37,056 bases of DNA from NCBI GenBank assembly GCA_002382805.1, contig DGAD01000015.1, forward strand, positions 1 to 37,056, written 5' to 3'. A model generated the notes under the pieces. It saw nothing but the letters and a program-made list of their open reading frames with translations, had not been told where the DNA came from and searched no databases. Position numbers and translations under genes: made by a program. The stretch is from Clostridiales bacterium UBA4039 (lineage in GTDB: Bacteria; Bacillota; Clostridia; Lachnospirales; Vallitaleaceae). Within the stretch, counting starts at the first letter, position 1; each line of letters opens with the position of its first letter. Shown one piece after another: positions 15,695-23,664 of this stretch.

Positions 15695-16534
15695 ATGATG
15701 AAAATAAAAGCCATTTTACTGAGCGTTATTTGCGGTTTGACGATAGCATCTTGTGTCTCAAACAGCGCATTCAATAGTGAGCAGATAACAGGATTTGTAC
15801 AGCCAGTACAGCAACGAGTACAAGAGACAGCACAAGAAACAGATGAATATTTTTTTAGGAGCAATGCATATCATAATTTTGAACAACATGGCGATAGGAT
15901 TTATGCATTATATAGTCGTAGCGACCAAGAAATAGAATGGACAGATGAATTGTGGTGCTTTAGCCCCAATGACAATAGAAAACTCATCGCACAAGGGCAA
16001 GGACTGGATTTTCGAGTGAGTTCGAATAATGCATGGATTGCTGTTGAGCTTGATAATGCGATTCATATACTCAATACCGATGGGGCAAAGATAACAACGA
16101 TTGAAAAACCGGAACATTACAGAGGATATTATGATATCCAATTGGAGCAATGGTCGAGCGACGCCACGACACTATGGTATTGTCTTAATGAAACCTTTGT
16201 TACAGTAGCATATGTTGCGGTGGATACAAACACTTGGGAACAAACGTTATATGAGGATATGGAGTTTAAAACCCAGGAATATAGTCTTAATCCAAATACG
16301 GGATGGGTTGTATATAGTGATTATCCGGTGATGTTAGATATAATAGCCTTTGAACAATATATGGATAGCGAACGCATGACGACACTGCATCTCTATAATC
16401 TAGCAACACAAGAACGTATTATGGTGGATGCAGCAATGACCAATATGTTTCAACCCAAGTGGGTGGACGACAATGAGATGATATACTATATTGGAGGCGA
16501 GCGAAAAACCTATATTATTAGTGGCGAACAGTAA
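15695..16534 (+). CDS. Lipoprotein, paralogue of the cassette gene at 1232
   Basis: This 279-residue exported protein has a signal and lipobox IASC (Cys about residue 20) and a short Gln-rich linker. The domain is shared with the cassette lipoprotein at 1232-2110: IYALY, WCFSP, DFRV, IQLEQW, VTVAYVAVD, LNPNTGW, YSDYPV, LDIIAF. Identity is clear over the whole mature part, while signal and linker differ. It resembles propeller-type surface proteins only in general pattern. A purine-rich AGAAGAGGG site precedes the ATG pair. The region 15499-15694 before it shows no gene. It lies 34 bases ahead of the EFR1 gene and may be co-transcribed. Confidence 0.82.
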   Translation: MMKIKAILLSVICGLTIASCVSNSAFNSEQITGFVQPVQQRVQETAQETDEYFFRSNAYHNFEQHGDRIYALYSRSDQEIEWTDELWCFSPNDNRKLIAQGQGLDFRVSSNNAWIAVELDNAIHILNTDGAKITTIEKPEHYRGYYDIQLEQWSSDATTLWYCLNETFVTVAYVAVDTNTWEQTLYEDMEFKTQEYSLNPNTGWVVYSDYPVMLDIIAFEQYMDSERMTTLHLYNLATQERIMVDAAMTNMFQPKWVDDNEMIYYIGGERKTYIISGEQ

Positions 16535-16568
16535 AGCGATAGATTTAACGTTAGAGATGGGGGATTTA

Positions 16569-17321
16569 ATGGTAGTTATTTATTTTTCAGGAACAGGTAA
16601 CACACAATTTGCAGCCAAATATTTTGCCGGATGTATGAAATGCCCGGCGTATAGTATTGAACAAAAAGTGGACTTTGATGGAATACTTAATCAAAATGAA
16701 ACAGTGGCTTTTTTCTATCCGGTGTACTGTTCAGATGTACCGATGATTATGCGTCGCTTTATCGATACTTATCGACGCCAATTAAGTGGTAAACAGATGA
16801 TCATCTATTGTACTCAGATGGTTTTTTCGGGAGATGGGGCGAGACGATTTACAGATTTACTGGAGGGAATCAATCACAAAGTAATCTATGCAAGACATCT
16901 AATGATGCCGAACAATATTAGCAATTTACCGGTGTTATCGGTGAATAATCATCCAAAGATTGATCGGCGGATCAAAAAAGTAAAAAAAAGAATTCGAAGA
17001 GATGTAAAAGCTATATGTAATCAACAATCACGTCGTCAAGGGTTTAATGTGGTTTCAAAATATCTAGGCTTCTTAACTCAACGTGCATACCTAGGACCGT
17101 TGGAAAAAAAAGCACAAAAAGACGTACGAATTCGAGAGACATGTATTCAATGTGGTCTTTGTGTTCGTCGATGTCCAATGCGTAATTTGAAGATGAGTGA
17201 GAATGGAGTGCAACAAAAAGGTGTCTGTACATTATGTTATCGTTGTGTCAATTTATGTCCTGAAAAAGCGATTACAGTTCTTATTCATCATGAAGTCAAA
17301 GAACAGTATAAAGGAATATGA
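16569..17321 (+). CDS. EFR1-type flavodoxin/ferredoxin fusion protein
   Basis: This 250-residue protein begins VVIYFSGTGNTQFAAKYFA, the FMN-binding loop of flavodoxins. It ends with two 4Fe-4S motifs: CIQCGLCVRRCP from C192 and CTLCYRCVNLCP from C220. Flavodoxin followed by a two-cluster ferredoxin is the EFR1 family, a cytosolic electron carrier common in anaerobic Clostridia. Its redox partner is unknown. I chose the ATG at 16569, which starts at the expected residue and follows a G-rich stretch. An ATG at 16557 and a TTG at 16491 are also in frame. Confidence 0.88.
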   Translation: MVVIYFSGTGNTQFAAKYFAGCMKCPAYSIEQKVDFDGILNQNETVAFFYPVYCSDVPMIMRRFIDTYRRQLSGKQMIIYCTQMVFSGDGARRFTDLLEGINHKVIYARHLMMPNNISNLPVLSVNNHPKIDRRIKKVKKRIRRDVKAICNQQSRRQGFNVVSKYLGFLTQRAYLGPLEKKAQKDVRIRETCIQCGLCVRRCPMRNLKMSENGVQQKGVCTLCYRCVNLCPEKAITVLIHHEVKEQYKGI

Positions 17322-17335
17322 TAGAGCGATAGATA

Positions 17336-17364
17336 TTGACACATATCCGTTAAGATGCTAAACT
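17336..17364 (+). promoter_or_regulatory. Sigma-A promoter of the ABC-F leader
   Basis: TTGACA (17336-17341) is followed by a 17-base spacer and TAAACT (17359-17364). It lies just before a small leader ORF, not next to the ABC-F gene. Confidence 0.75.
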
Positions 17365-17391
17365 AATTAAAAATATACGTAGGAGAATACA

Positions 17392-17484
17392 ATGCAAATA
17401 GAGCGAAGAAGAAGTATCCAATTAGACAGAAGCCCTCTTGCAGCAGCCGGTATCGTACACGGTTTTGCTAAGTTACGGGAGTAG
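17392..17484 (+). CDS. 30-residue leader peptide of the ABC-F gene
   Basis: ATG at 17392 after TAGGAGAA encodes MQIERRRSIQLDRSPLAAAG, followed by IVHGFAKLRE and a TAG at 17482. It is positively charged with an RRR run, and has no transmembrane segment. Such short ORFs ahead of ABC-F resistance genes act as stalling sensors: a ribosome blocked by an antibiotic changes the fold of the mRNA (known for several ABC-F genes). The codons for the AAA segment form the sequence AGCAGCC (17442-17448), which can pair with the 5' arm of the terminator below. Regulation by this peptide is an inference. Confidence 0.7.
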   Translation: MQIERRRSIQLDRSPLAAAGIVHGFAKLRE

Positions 17485-17528
17485 TCTGTCCTTTTTTCTT
17501 CACGATGTGTGATTCCTAGTGAAAGTAG

Positions 17529-17564
17529 AACAGGCTGCTCAATAGAAGGCAGGCTGTTTTTTTT
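17529..17564 (+). terminator. Attenuator terminator before ABC-F
   Basis: AACAGGCTGC (17529-17538) pairs with GCAGGCTGTT (17549-17558) with one mismatch, followed by eight T (17557-17564). The segment GGCTGCT (17533-17539) is complementary to AGCAGCC (17442-17448) in the leader ORF, an alternative antiterminator pairing. It ends about 65 bases before the ABC-F start. Confidence 0.75.
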
Positions 17565-17630
17565 GAACCATTTTATGGTTAAACGTAAAAATATTTCATT
17601 AGAAAATCATGATGAAGAAAGAGGTTACTT

Positions 17631-19502
17631 ATGTTAGATATTACAATAAATTCCATCGGGAAAACATATTTTGGCAATCCGGTGTTTACGGATGTTTCAT
17701 TAGAAGTTAAGCAAGGAGAATGTGTAGGGTTACTTGGGGACAATGGGACCGGAAAAACGACGGTTTTTAAAATGATCATGGGAGAAGAAAAGCATGATTA
17801 TGGAGAGATTTTTATTCGAAAAGGTATCAAAGTAGGATATTTTCGTCAACAAGTACTTGTCTATGAGCAAAAAAAGGTGAGGGAAGTTCTTTTTGAAGCA
17901 TTCGATGAATTACTAAAAATTTATGAAGCGATGCAGCAGGTGCAAAGATTGCTTGAGTCTGAGTGTGATGTGGAAGAAAATATGCATAAGCTTGGGCAGC
18001 TACAGGTGAAGTATGAGACAATGGATGGTTATGCAATCGATGAAAAGCTCTCAAAAATCACGATAGGTATGCAACTGGAAGAATTATTAAATCATCGCTT
18101 TGATACGCTTAGTGGAGGCGAGCAGATGCGTGTTGCACTAGCAAAGCTATTGCTTGAAGAGCCGGATGTACTCTTACTAGATGAACCGACGAATCATCTG
18201 GACATTGAGACGGCGCAGTGGCTTGAAAACTATCTAAAAGCTTATCAAGGATCCATTGTTATCGTATCTCATGACCGCTATTTTTTAGATCAAGTTATGC
18301 AAAAAGCCTATGAGATTAAAAACGGCACGACAGATGTCTACCACGGAAACTACTCAGACTATCTAATAGAACGTAAAGAGCGCTATGAAAATCGATTGAA
18401 GGACTATGAAGTACAACAAAAAAAGCGTAAGCAGATGGAAGATGCGGCAAAACAAATGCGTATATGGGCGCAGCAAGGTGATAATGAAAAAATGTTCAAG
18501 CGGGCCCAGTCTATGGAGAAACGTCTGGAACGCATGGAAAAAATAGATAAACCTGTGGAGGATGCTAATCATATGCGGTTGGCTTTTGAGACCCAGACTA
18601 AAGCGGGTAAGTGTATGCTCAATATGGAGAATGCATCAGTATCCATTGGGGAGCGTCTTTTAATTGACCAGGCGAATCTCAAAGTCATGGCAGGAGAGCG
18701 TATCGGCTTGATTGGAGCGAATGGATGTGGTAAGACCACCTTGATTCGCAGTATTTTAAACTCTGAACACATTAGTCCCAGCGCAGTTGTTGGCTACCTT
18801 GAGCAGAATATAACCTTTGATATAAAAGGGGGTACGGTTCTTGAGACCTTAAGACATTATCATCCTTCGGATGAAACAACGCTTCGACAACGTTTGGCCA
18901 AGTACGAGTTTAAAGGTGAAGATGTGTTTAAACGTGTGGAGACCCTATCAGGTGGAGAACGTGTTCGATTAATGTTGTGCATTATCGTACTTTCAAAAGT
19001 GAACTTTATGCTACTGGATGAACCCACCAATCATATTGATATCAAGACCAAAGAAGTCCTTGAAAAGGCATTGCTTGATTTTGATGGAACGTTGATTTTT
19101 ATTAGCCATGACCGATATTTTCTGAACCGATTGGCAGAACGAATCGTGGAAATACGTGACCAAAAACTCATCGCCTATGTGGGAAATTATGAGTATTATC
19201 GACAAGAGCGACAAAAGGAAAAAGAACGTCAGTTGCAAGCACAGCGTCACAGAGAACAAGAAGTAAAACAATGGACGGAACAAAAGACGAATAAAGTGCA
19301 AAAAAACAATCAAAACCCATGGAAGGTCCGTGAAATGGAAGCGGATATTGAAGCTATTGAACAAGAACTATCAAAGCTAAGAGCGCATTTGCATACAGCT
19401 GGTTCAGACTATGAGCAAGCGCTTGAATATACTCGACAGATTGAAGCAGCAGAAGAACAGCTAGAGACACTGATGGAGCAGTATTTTAGCTTCATAGAGT
19501 AA
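17631..19502 (+). CDS. ABC-F ATPase, probably ribosome protection
   Basis: This 623-residue protein has two ATP-binding domains and no membrane part. Domain 1 has GDNGTGKTT (about residues 36-44), LSGGEQMRVALAKLLL and LLLDEPTNHLDIETAQWL. Domain 2 has GANGCGKTT, LSGGERVRLMLC and LLDEPTNHIDIKTKEVL. Between them is a charged linker (about residues 245-305), including RIWAQQGDNEKMFKRAQSME, of the type inserted into the ribosomal E/P site. A coiled-coil tail of about 85 residues follows. ABC-F proteins act on ribosomes, some to remove antibiotics. The leader and attenuator, and the exporter downstream, favour a resistance role over a housekeeping one such as Uup or YdiF, but the sequence alone does not settle it. 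Confidence 0.85.
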   Translation: MLDITINSIGKTYFGNPVFTDVSLEVKQGECVGLLGDNGTGKTTVFKMIMGEEKHDYGEIFIRKGIKVGYFRQQVLVYEQKKVREVLFEAFDELLKIYEAMQQVQRLLESECDVEENMHKLGQLQVKYETMDGYAIDEKLSKITIGMQLEELLNHRFDTLSGGEQMRVALAKLLLEEPDVLLLDEPTNHLDIETAQWLENYLKAYQGSIVIVSHDRYFLDQVMQKAYEIKNGTTDVYHGNYSDYLIERKERYENRLKDYEVQQKKRKQMEDAAKQMRIWAQQGDNEKMFKRAQSMEKRLERMEKIDKPVEDANHMRLAFETQTKAGKCMLNMENASVSIGERLLIDQANLKVMAGERIGLIGANGCGKTTLIRSILNSEHISPSAVVGYLEQNITFDIKGGTVLETLRHYHPSDETTLRQRLAKYEFKGEDVFKRVETLSGGERVRLMLCIIVLSKVNFMLLDEPTNHIDIKTKEVLEKALLDFDGTLIFISHDRYFLNRLAERIVEIRDQKLIAYVGNYEYYRQERQKEKERQLQAQRHREQEVKQWTEQKTNKVQKNNQNPWKVREMEADIEAIEQELSKLRAHLHTAGSDYEQALEYTRQIEAAEEQLETLMEQYFSFIE

Positions 19503-19538
19503 AGGGAAATACAAAGGTGCAGGAAGGGAGAATGCAGA

Positions 19539-20762
19539 GTGAAAATCGGAGCATTTGCAAAGCATAATGGAACAACCATTGATACTATTCGCCACTATAT
19601 GGAGATGTCCATCCTTAACCCCGATAAAATCAATGGCTACTATATGTTTGATGCGCAGTGCCAAAAAGATTATGAGGTGATAGCATCTTTAAAAAAATTA
19701 GGGTTTTTATTATCGGAGATTCAGACCCTGATGTTGTTTGAGCGGGTTGGAAGACATACAGGGTATCATCAGCGAAAAACCTATCGAGCATTTTATAATA
19801 ATAAGCTCGAATGGATTCGACAAGAACGCCATCGATTAGATGCGATGCAAAAAAAATTAGAAGAAGAAATAGAGGCAATACCTGTGCTTGATAATACCCA
19901 AGCTACTTTGGTTGGGGTCCCTCTTGAGGCGTTATCAGTATTATCTTGTCAACAATGTAAAAGTCCCTATCAGCTTTTGGATGGACAGATAGAACATGGT
20001 GAGATTATGCAGGGGATATTGCAATGTTCGTGTGGAAGCACATTGGAGATTCGAGAGGGGATTGCTTACGGTCATAAGGCATTGGATCCAAGTATGGCTC
20101 CGATGTGTGATGACACATTTATTGAAGAATACATTCAGACGACCCACGTAGATTATTTGAAAAACTTGCATCGCACACTACAGTGGACAAAGGAGCATAA
20201 TATTTTTGAAGGAAGCCATGGAGGGGTTACATTAGAACTTGGTTCAGGTCGAGGCTTTTTTCTAAGAAATATGTTGGAAAAGTTGTCTAAAAATATGCTG
20301 TATATAGCGATAGACCATAATCCACATGCGCATAGATGGCTGCAAAAGGCGATGGCTGTAGCTGGTCAAGAACATAAAATTCTCTTCTTATGTTGTGATT
20401 TTAAGCAGATTCCATTAAAAGACCAATCGGTTGATTATATGATCGATGCGACAGGAAGCACGAATTATGCTTTTGAACATGAGGAGTTTTTAGCGAGTAC
20501 ATTAATAGACCATTTAAAAGTTGGAGGGACATTTCAAGGTCACTATTTGCTTTTTGAAAATTTTTCCGTTGATACAATTATTCAAAAGGAAAGCCGACAA
20601 TGGTTTCAACAAGAGCATGTCGAAAAAACTTTGTCTGATATAGGACTGCAAGTAGAGGAGACTTTTATAACGCCTTCTGTAAGTCAAGGAGGACCAGGTG
20701 AAAACTTTTTTGTCCCAGGGGAAAAAATATACAATTATTTATATATAGGAAAAAAATCTTGA
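19539..20762 (+). CDS. MerR regulator fused to zinc ribbon and SAM methyltransferase
   Basis: This 407-residue protein has three parts. Residues 1-115 form a MerR winged helix and coiled-coil dimer helix (KIGAFAKHNGTTIDTIRHY). Residues 137-165 hold a CxxC and a CSC pair (C137, C140, C163, C165), like the zinc ribbon of RlmA-type enzymes. From about 228 comes a class I methyltransferase with motif I LELGSGRGF (232-240) and YMIDATGSTNYAF near 297. It could sense a ligand and regulate the exporter, methylate RNA or a drug, or both. It uses a GTG start after GGAAGGGAG, 36 bases past the ABC-F stop. The target of the methyltransferase is unknown. Confidence 0.85.
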   Translation: MKIGAFAKHNGTTIDTIRHYMEMSILNPDKINGYYMFDAQCQKDYEVIASLKKLGFLLSEIQTLMLFERVGRHTGYHQRKTYRAFYNNKLEWIRQERHRLDAMQKKLEEEIEAIPVLDNTQATLVGVPLEALSVLSCQQCKSPYQLLDGQIEHGEIMQGILQCSCGSTLEIREGIAYGHKALDPSMAPMCDDTFIEEYIQTTHVDYLKNLHRTLQWTKEHNIFEGSHGGVTLELGSGRGFFLRNMLEKLSKNMLYIAIDHNPHAHRWLQKAMAVAGQEHKILFLCCDFKQIPLKDQSVDYMIDATGSTNYAFEHEEFLASTLIDHLKVGGTFQGHYLLFENFSVDTIIQKESRQWFQQEHVEKTLSDIGLQVEETFITPSVSQGGPGENFFVPGEKIYNYLYIGKKS

Positions 20763-20789
20763 TATAGGGTCGACACCATATTATATACT
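20759..20789 (+). promoter_or_regulatory. MerR-type promoter of the MFS gene
   Basis: TTGATA (20759-20764) and TATACT (20784-20789) are separated by 19 bases instead of 17, the known signature of MerR-activated promoters. The spacer contains an imperfect dyad (20763-20780) centred on TCGA, with 14 of 18 positions symmetrical. The -35 overlaps the stop codon of the MerR-fusion gene, its likely regulator. Confidence 0.65.
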
Positions 20790-20827
20790 TTTCTTGAATT
20801 TAAGAAAAATACAAAGGAGAAGTATAT

Positions 20828-22078
20828 ATGACAGAGGCCTTATTATCATTAAAAAAAGATCAAGAGGAAAAGAGAAATATTGTTCTGTTTCTCTGTGGAA
20901 AAGCCGTATCCATGTTTGGCAGTTCGGTGTATGGATTTGCTATCGGTCTGTATGTCCTTACAATAACTGGGTCGGCGCTTAGTTATGCAGTAACGATTAT
21001 GATGAATGTGGTTCCAATGATTCTTATTAATCCGATTGCAGGGGTGCTTGCTGACCGTTTCCCCAAAAAAATGATGATTGTCGGTACAGATTTGCTAAAT
21101 GGGGCATTGTTTTTTCTGTTATTCTATATGAGTCATAATCAACCCTTATCTTTAGGACATATTTATGCATCCAGCTTCTTGTTAAGCGTTGTCACCAGTT
21201 TTTATGGAATCACTATGGAGGTGGCAAAACCAGGGCTAACTTATCCTAAGCGGCGAATAAGAATTAATTCATTAAGTAAGCTGATTGACTCTTTATCAAC
21301 AATTTTGGGACCGATTTTGGGTGGAGTTATGATTGCCCTGATGGATATTCGAGTGTTTATGTTACTTAATGGCATATCCTTTGTGCTATCGGCCATATCC
21401 GAGTTCTTCATTGACTATGAATTTTATGTGGAACCACAGCAGAAAAGGGTTGTGCATAAAATGGTTTTCATTGAGCATCTTAAGATGGGAATAAGCTATA
21501 TTTTTGATTCAAAGGTTCTTAGAAAAATGTTTTTTATGTTTATTGTATTGAATTTTTTGCTAGGATTTTCGTTGAACATACCACTACCCTACATTGTCAA
21601 TGAAATACTATTGTTGCCACCGAAACTTTACGGTATAATTAATGCTATGATATCGATTGGATTAATTCTAGGGGCGCTAACTGTTGAAAAGCTAACCCGA
21701 AGAATGAACTTTTCAACTATTTTACCCTATACCGTTACAGCGATTTCAGTCTTGGTATCCCTGTTAGGTATTCCTGTCTTTTTCCAAGAAGCCATGAATA
21801 CTTTTGGTCATACCATATATTTTTCAAGCCTTTGTCTGTTGGTAGGTGTTGGGATATCTTATGTGGATATTCCGGTGATTACAATCATGCAAAATGAAAT
21901 CCCACCGGACATACGTGGCGTGGTATTTGGAGTGAGCATGAGTGTCGTTAAGCTGGTATTACCAATGGCTCTTTTGGTGTCGGGATACTTAGTGAAGTAC
22001 GTTCCAATTATTATTTTACCAATGATTGGTGCAATCATTACACTAGGGATTAATTTTATACTAAATAGGAAGGATTAG
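20828..22078 (+). CDS. MFS exporter (MFS_3 / MefA-like group)
   Basis: This 416-residue protein has about twelve transmembrane helices. It opens NIVLFLCGKAVSMFGSSVYG (about residues 17-36), and the loop between helices 2 and 3 reads GVLADRFPKKMMIVG, the MFS motif A of drug/proton antiporters. Both features match the MFS_3 group that includes macrolide exporters. It would expel small hydrophobic compounds across the membrane using the proton gradient. AAGGAG lies at about 20815-20820. It is in line with the ABC-F and MerR-fusion genes and has its own MerR-type promoter, so it may be induced by the same drug. Confidence 0.85.
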   Translation: MTEALLSLKKDQEEKRNIVLFLCGKAVSMFGSSVYGFAIGLYVLTITGSALSYAVTIMMNVVPMILINPIAGVLADRFPKKMMIVGTDLLNGALFFLLFYMSHNQPLSLGHIYASSFLLSVVTSFYGITMEVAKPGLTYPKRRIRINSLSKLIDSLSTILGPILGGVMIALMDIRVFMLLNGISFVLSAISEFFIDYEFYVEPQQKRVVHKMVFIEHLKMGISYIFDSKVLRKMFFMFIVLNFLLGFSLNIPLPYIVNEILLLPPKLYGIINAMISIGLILGALTVEKLTRRMNFSTILPYTVTAISVLVSLLGIPVFFQEAMNTFGHTIYFSSLCLLVGVGISYVDIPVITIMQNEIPPDIRGVVFGVSMSVVKLVLPMALLVSGYLVKYVPIIILPMIGAIITLGINFILNRKD

Positions 22079-22129
22079 GGGAGAATTGCGAGAGGCTAAG
22101 GCAAAAAAGCAAAAAAGGGCATAAAAAAA

Positions 22130-22200
22130 AGCGGGTGATGGGAATCGAACCCACGTATCCAGCTTGGAAGGCTGGTGTTCTACCATTGAACTACACCCGC
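22130..22200 (-). tRNA. tRNA-Gly (anticodon TCC)
   Basis: Minus strand, 71 bases. The acceptor stem GCGGGTG/CACCCGC is perfect. The anticodon loop CTTCCAA lies in a CCAGC/GCTGG stem, giving TCC. The T arm is GTGGG TTCGATT CCCAT. The discriminator is T and no CCA is encoded; a T run follows that may end transcription. Confidence 0.95.
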
Positions 22201-22213
22201 AACGGCAAAGCCT

Positions 22214-22242
22214 ATTATACACGATGAAGAAAAAAAAGGCAA
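22214..22242 (-). promoter_or_regulatory. Promoter of tRNA-Gly
   Basis: On the minus strand TTGCCT (22237-22242), a 17-base spacer and TATAAT (22214-22219). It lies 14 bases ahead of the tRNA. Confidence 0.7.
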
Positions 22243-22307
22243 GAGAAAATTAAAACTTTTTTTAAGAAGTTGAAACATAATCATAAGTTTAGATAGGAAG
22301 TGAGTTT

Positions 22308-23342
22308 ATGCGAGTTGCATTTTTTGATACCAAACCATATGATCGTCAGTCATTTGATCAATATGCAAGCAACTATGATGTTGAGATAAAATACTTTGAA
22401 GCAAAGTTAAATGAAGATACTGTTGCACTTGCCGCGCGTTCAGAAGTGGTGTGTGCATTTGTTAATGATACACTTAATCAAGCTGTAATTGATGCACTGG
22501 TGGATATGGGCGTTCGACTCCTAGCACTTCGATGTGCAGGCTATAACCATGTTGATTTTGAGGCGGCTTACCAAAAGCTTCATATTGTTCGGGTGCCGGC
22601 ATATTCGCCTTATGCTGTGGCAGAACACGCTGTCGCGCTGATGTTTGCCTTAAACCGAAAGACCCATCGTGCATTCGTTCGAACCCGAGACAATAACTTT
22701 AATATTAATGGATTGACCGGGTTTGATTTCCATGGAAAAACCGTTGGTGTAATCGGAACAGGAAAAATAGGGCGTATTTTTATTGATATATGCAAAGGAC
22801 TAGGGATGCATGTGTTGGCATATGATATGTACCCGGTGGACATAGAAGGGGTGACTTTCGTTGATTTATCCACGCTTTATCAAAAATCGGATATTATATC
22901 GCTGCATTGTCCCTTAACCAAAGAAACCCATTACTTGATTAATCAGGATTCAATAAAACAAATGAAAGATGGCGTGATGCTTATTAATACCTCACGGGGA
23001 GCGTTGGTTCAAACCGAGCACCTCATTGAAGGGCTTAAATCAAGGAAGGTCGGATCGGCAGGGCTTGATGTTTATGAAGAAGAGAGTGAATATTTCTTTG
23101 AAGATTTTTCGACAGAAATCATTGATGATGATATTTTGGCAAGACTTTTGTCCTTTAGCAATGTACTTGTGACTTCGCATCAAGCTTTTTTGACCAAAGA
23201 AGCTCTTAGTAATATCGCTCAGACAACCCTTGATAATATCCGAGCATACAAAAATGATGCACCACTTGAGAACGAAGTATGCTATCACTGTCCTCAGGGA
23301 GGAACAAAATGTAATAAAAAAGAAAATGGCCGATGTTTTTGA
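22308..23342 (+). CDS. D-lactate dehydrogenase / 2-hydroxyacid dehydrogenase with Cys tail
   Basis: This 344-residue NAD-dependent D-2-hydroxyacid dehydrogenase has the Rossmann loop VGVIGTGKIGRIFIDI (about residues 146-161). The catalytic Arg is in NTSRGALVQT (about 226-235), the catalytic acid in LDVYEEESEYFFED, and the catalytic His in SHQAFLTKEAL (about residues 295-305). The N-terminal LALRCAGYNHVDFEA is typical of fermentative D-lactate dehydrogenases of the LdhA type, which reduce pyruvate to D-lactate. The C-terminus is unusual: CYHCPQGGTKCNKKENGRC, a C-x2-C-x6-C-x7-C pattern that could bind a metal. AGGAAGTGAG precedes the ATG. Confidence 0.88.
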   Translation: MRVAFFDTKPYDRQSFDQYASNYDVEIKYFEAKLNEDTVALAARSEVVCAFVNDTLNQAVIDALVDMGVRLLALRCAGYNHVDFEAAYQKLHIVRVPAYSPYAVAEHAVALMFALNRKTHRAFVRTRDNNFNINGLTGFDFHGKTVGVIGTGKIGRIFIDICKGLGMHVLAYDMYPVDIEGVTFVDLSTLYQKSDIISLHCPLTKETHYLINQDSIKQMKDGVMLINTSRGALVQTEHLIEGLKSRKVGSAGLDVYEEESEYFFEDFSTEIIDDDILARLLSFSNVLVTSHQAFLTKEALSNIAQTTLDNIRAYKNDAPLENEVCYHCPQGGTKCNKKENGRCF

Positions 23343-23352
23343 TAAAATCTAC

Positions 23353-23381
23353 TTGCAAGTATCTTAAAATAATGATAGAAT
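23353..23381 (+). promoter_or_regulatory. Promoter of the tRNA pair
   Basis: TTGCAA (23353-23358), a 17-base spacer and TAGAAT (23376-23381), 30 bases ahead of tRNA-Pro. Confidence 0.65.
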
Positions 23382-23411
23382 ATCATTTGCATGATTGAAA
23401 ATATCATGTGC

Positions 23412-23485
23412 CGGGATATAGCTCAGTTTGGTAGAGCGCATGCTTCGGGAGTATGAGGCCGCAGGTTCGAATCCTGTTATCCCGA
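23412..23485 (+). tRNA. tRNA-Pro (anticodon CGG)
   Basis: 74 bases. Acceptor stem CGGGATA/TATCCCG, D arm AGCTCAG-TTTGG-AGAGC, anticodon stem CATGC/GTATG around loop TTCGGGA, giving CGG. T arm GCAGGTTCGAATCCTGT. Discriminator A, CCA not encoded. Confidence 0.95.
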
Positions 23486-23515
23486 TGGATACATGTAAGT
23501 TTATTTAAATCATAA

Positions 23516-23587
23516 TGGGCATTCGCCAAGCGGTAAGGCACAGGACTTTGACTCCTGCATTCGCTGGTTCGAATCCAGCATGCCCAG
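23516..23587 (+). tRNA. tRNA-Gln (anticodon TTG)
   Basis: 72 bases. Acceptor stem TGGGCAT/ATGCCCA, anticodon stem CAGGA/TCCTG around loop CTTTGAC, giving TTG. T arm GCTGGTTCGAATCCAGC. Discriminator G, CCA not encoded. Thirty bases after tRNA-Pro, likely one transcript. Confidence 0.95.
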
Positions 23588-23591
23588 TTCT

Positions 23592-23622
23592 AGCTGTAAT
23601 CGCATAGATTACAGCTTTTTTT
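23592..23622 (+). terminator. Terminator after the tRNA pair
   Basis: AGCTGTAAT (23592-23600) and ATTACAGCT (23608-23616) form a perfect nine-base stem with a seven-base loop, followed by a T run to 23622. Confidence 0.85.
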
Positions 23623-23664
23623 CTACTAATTAATCGTTTATCAGTGAAAAATAAGGTGGTTTAC

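Noticed and set aside
17631..19502. ABC transporter ATPase subunit
   Set aside because: Two ATPase domains in one chain with a charged linker, and no membrane partner next to it, are features of ABC-F, not of a transporter.
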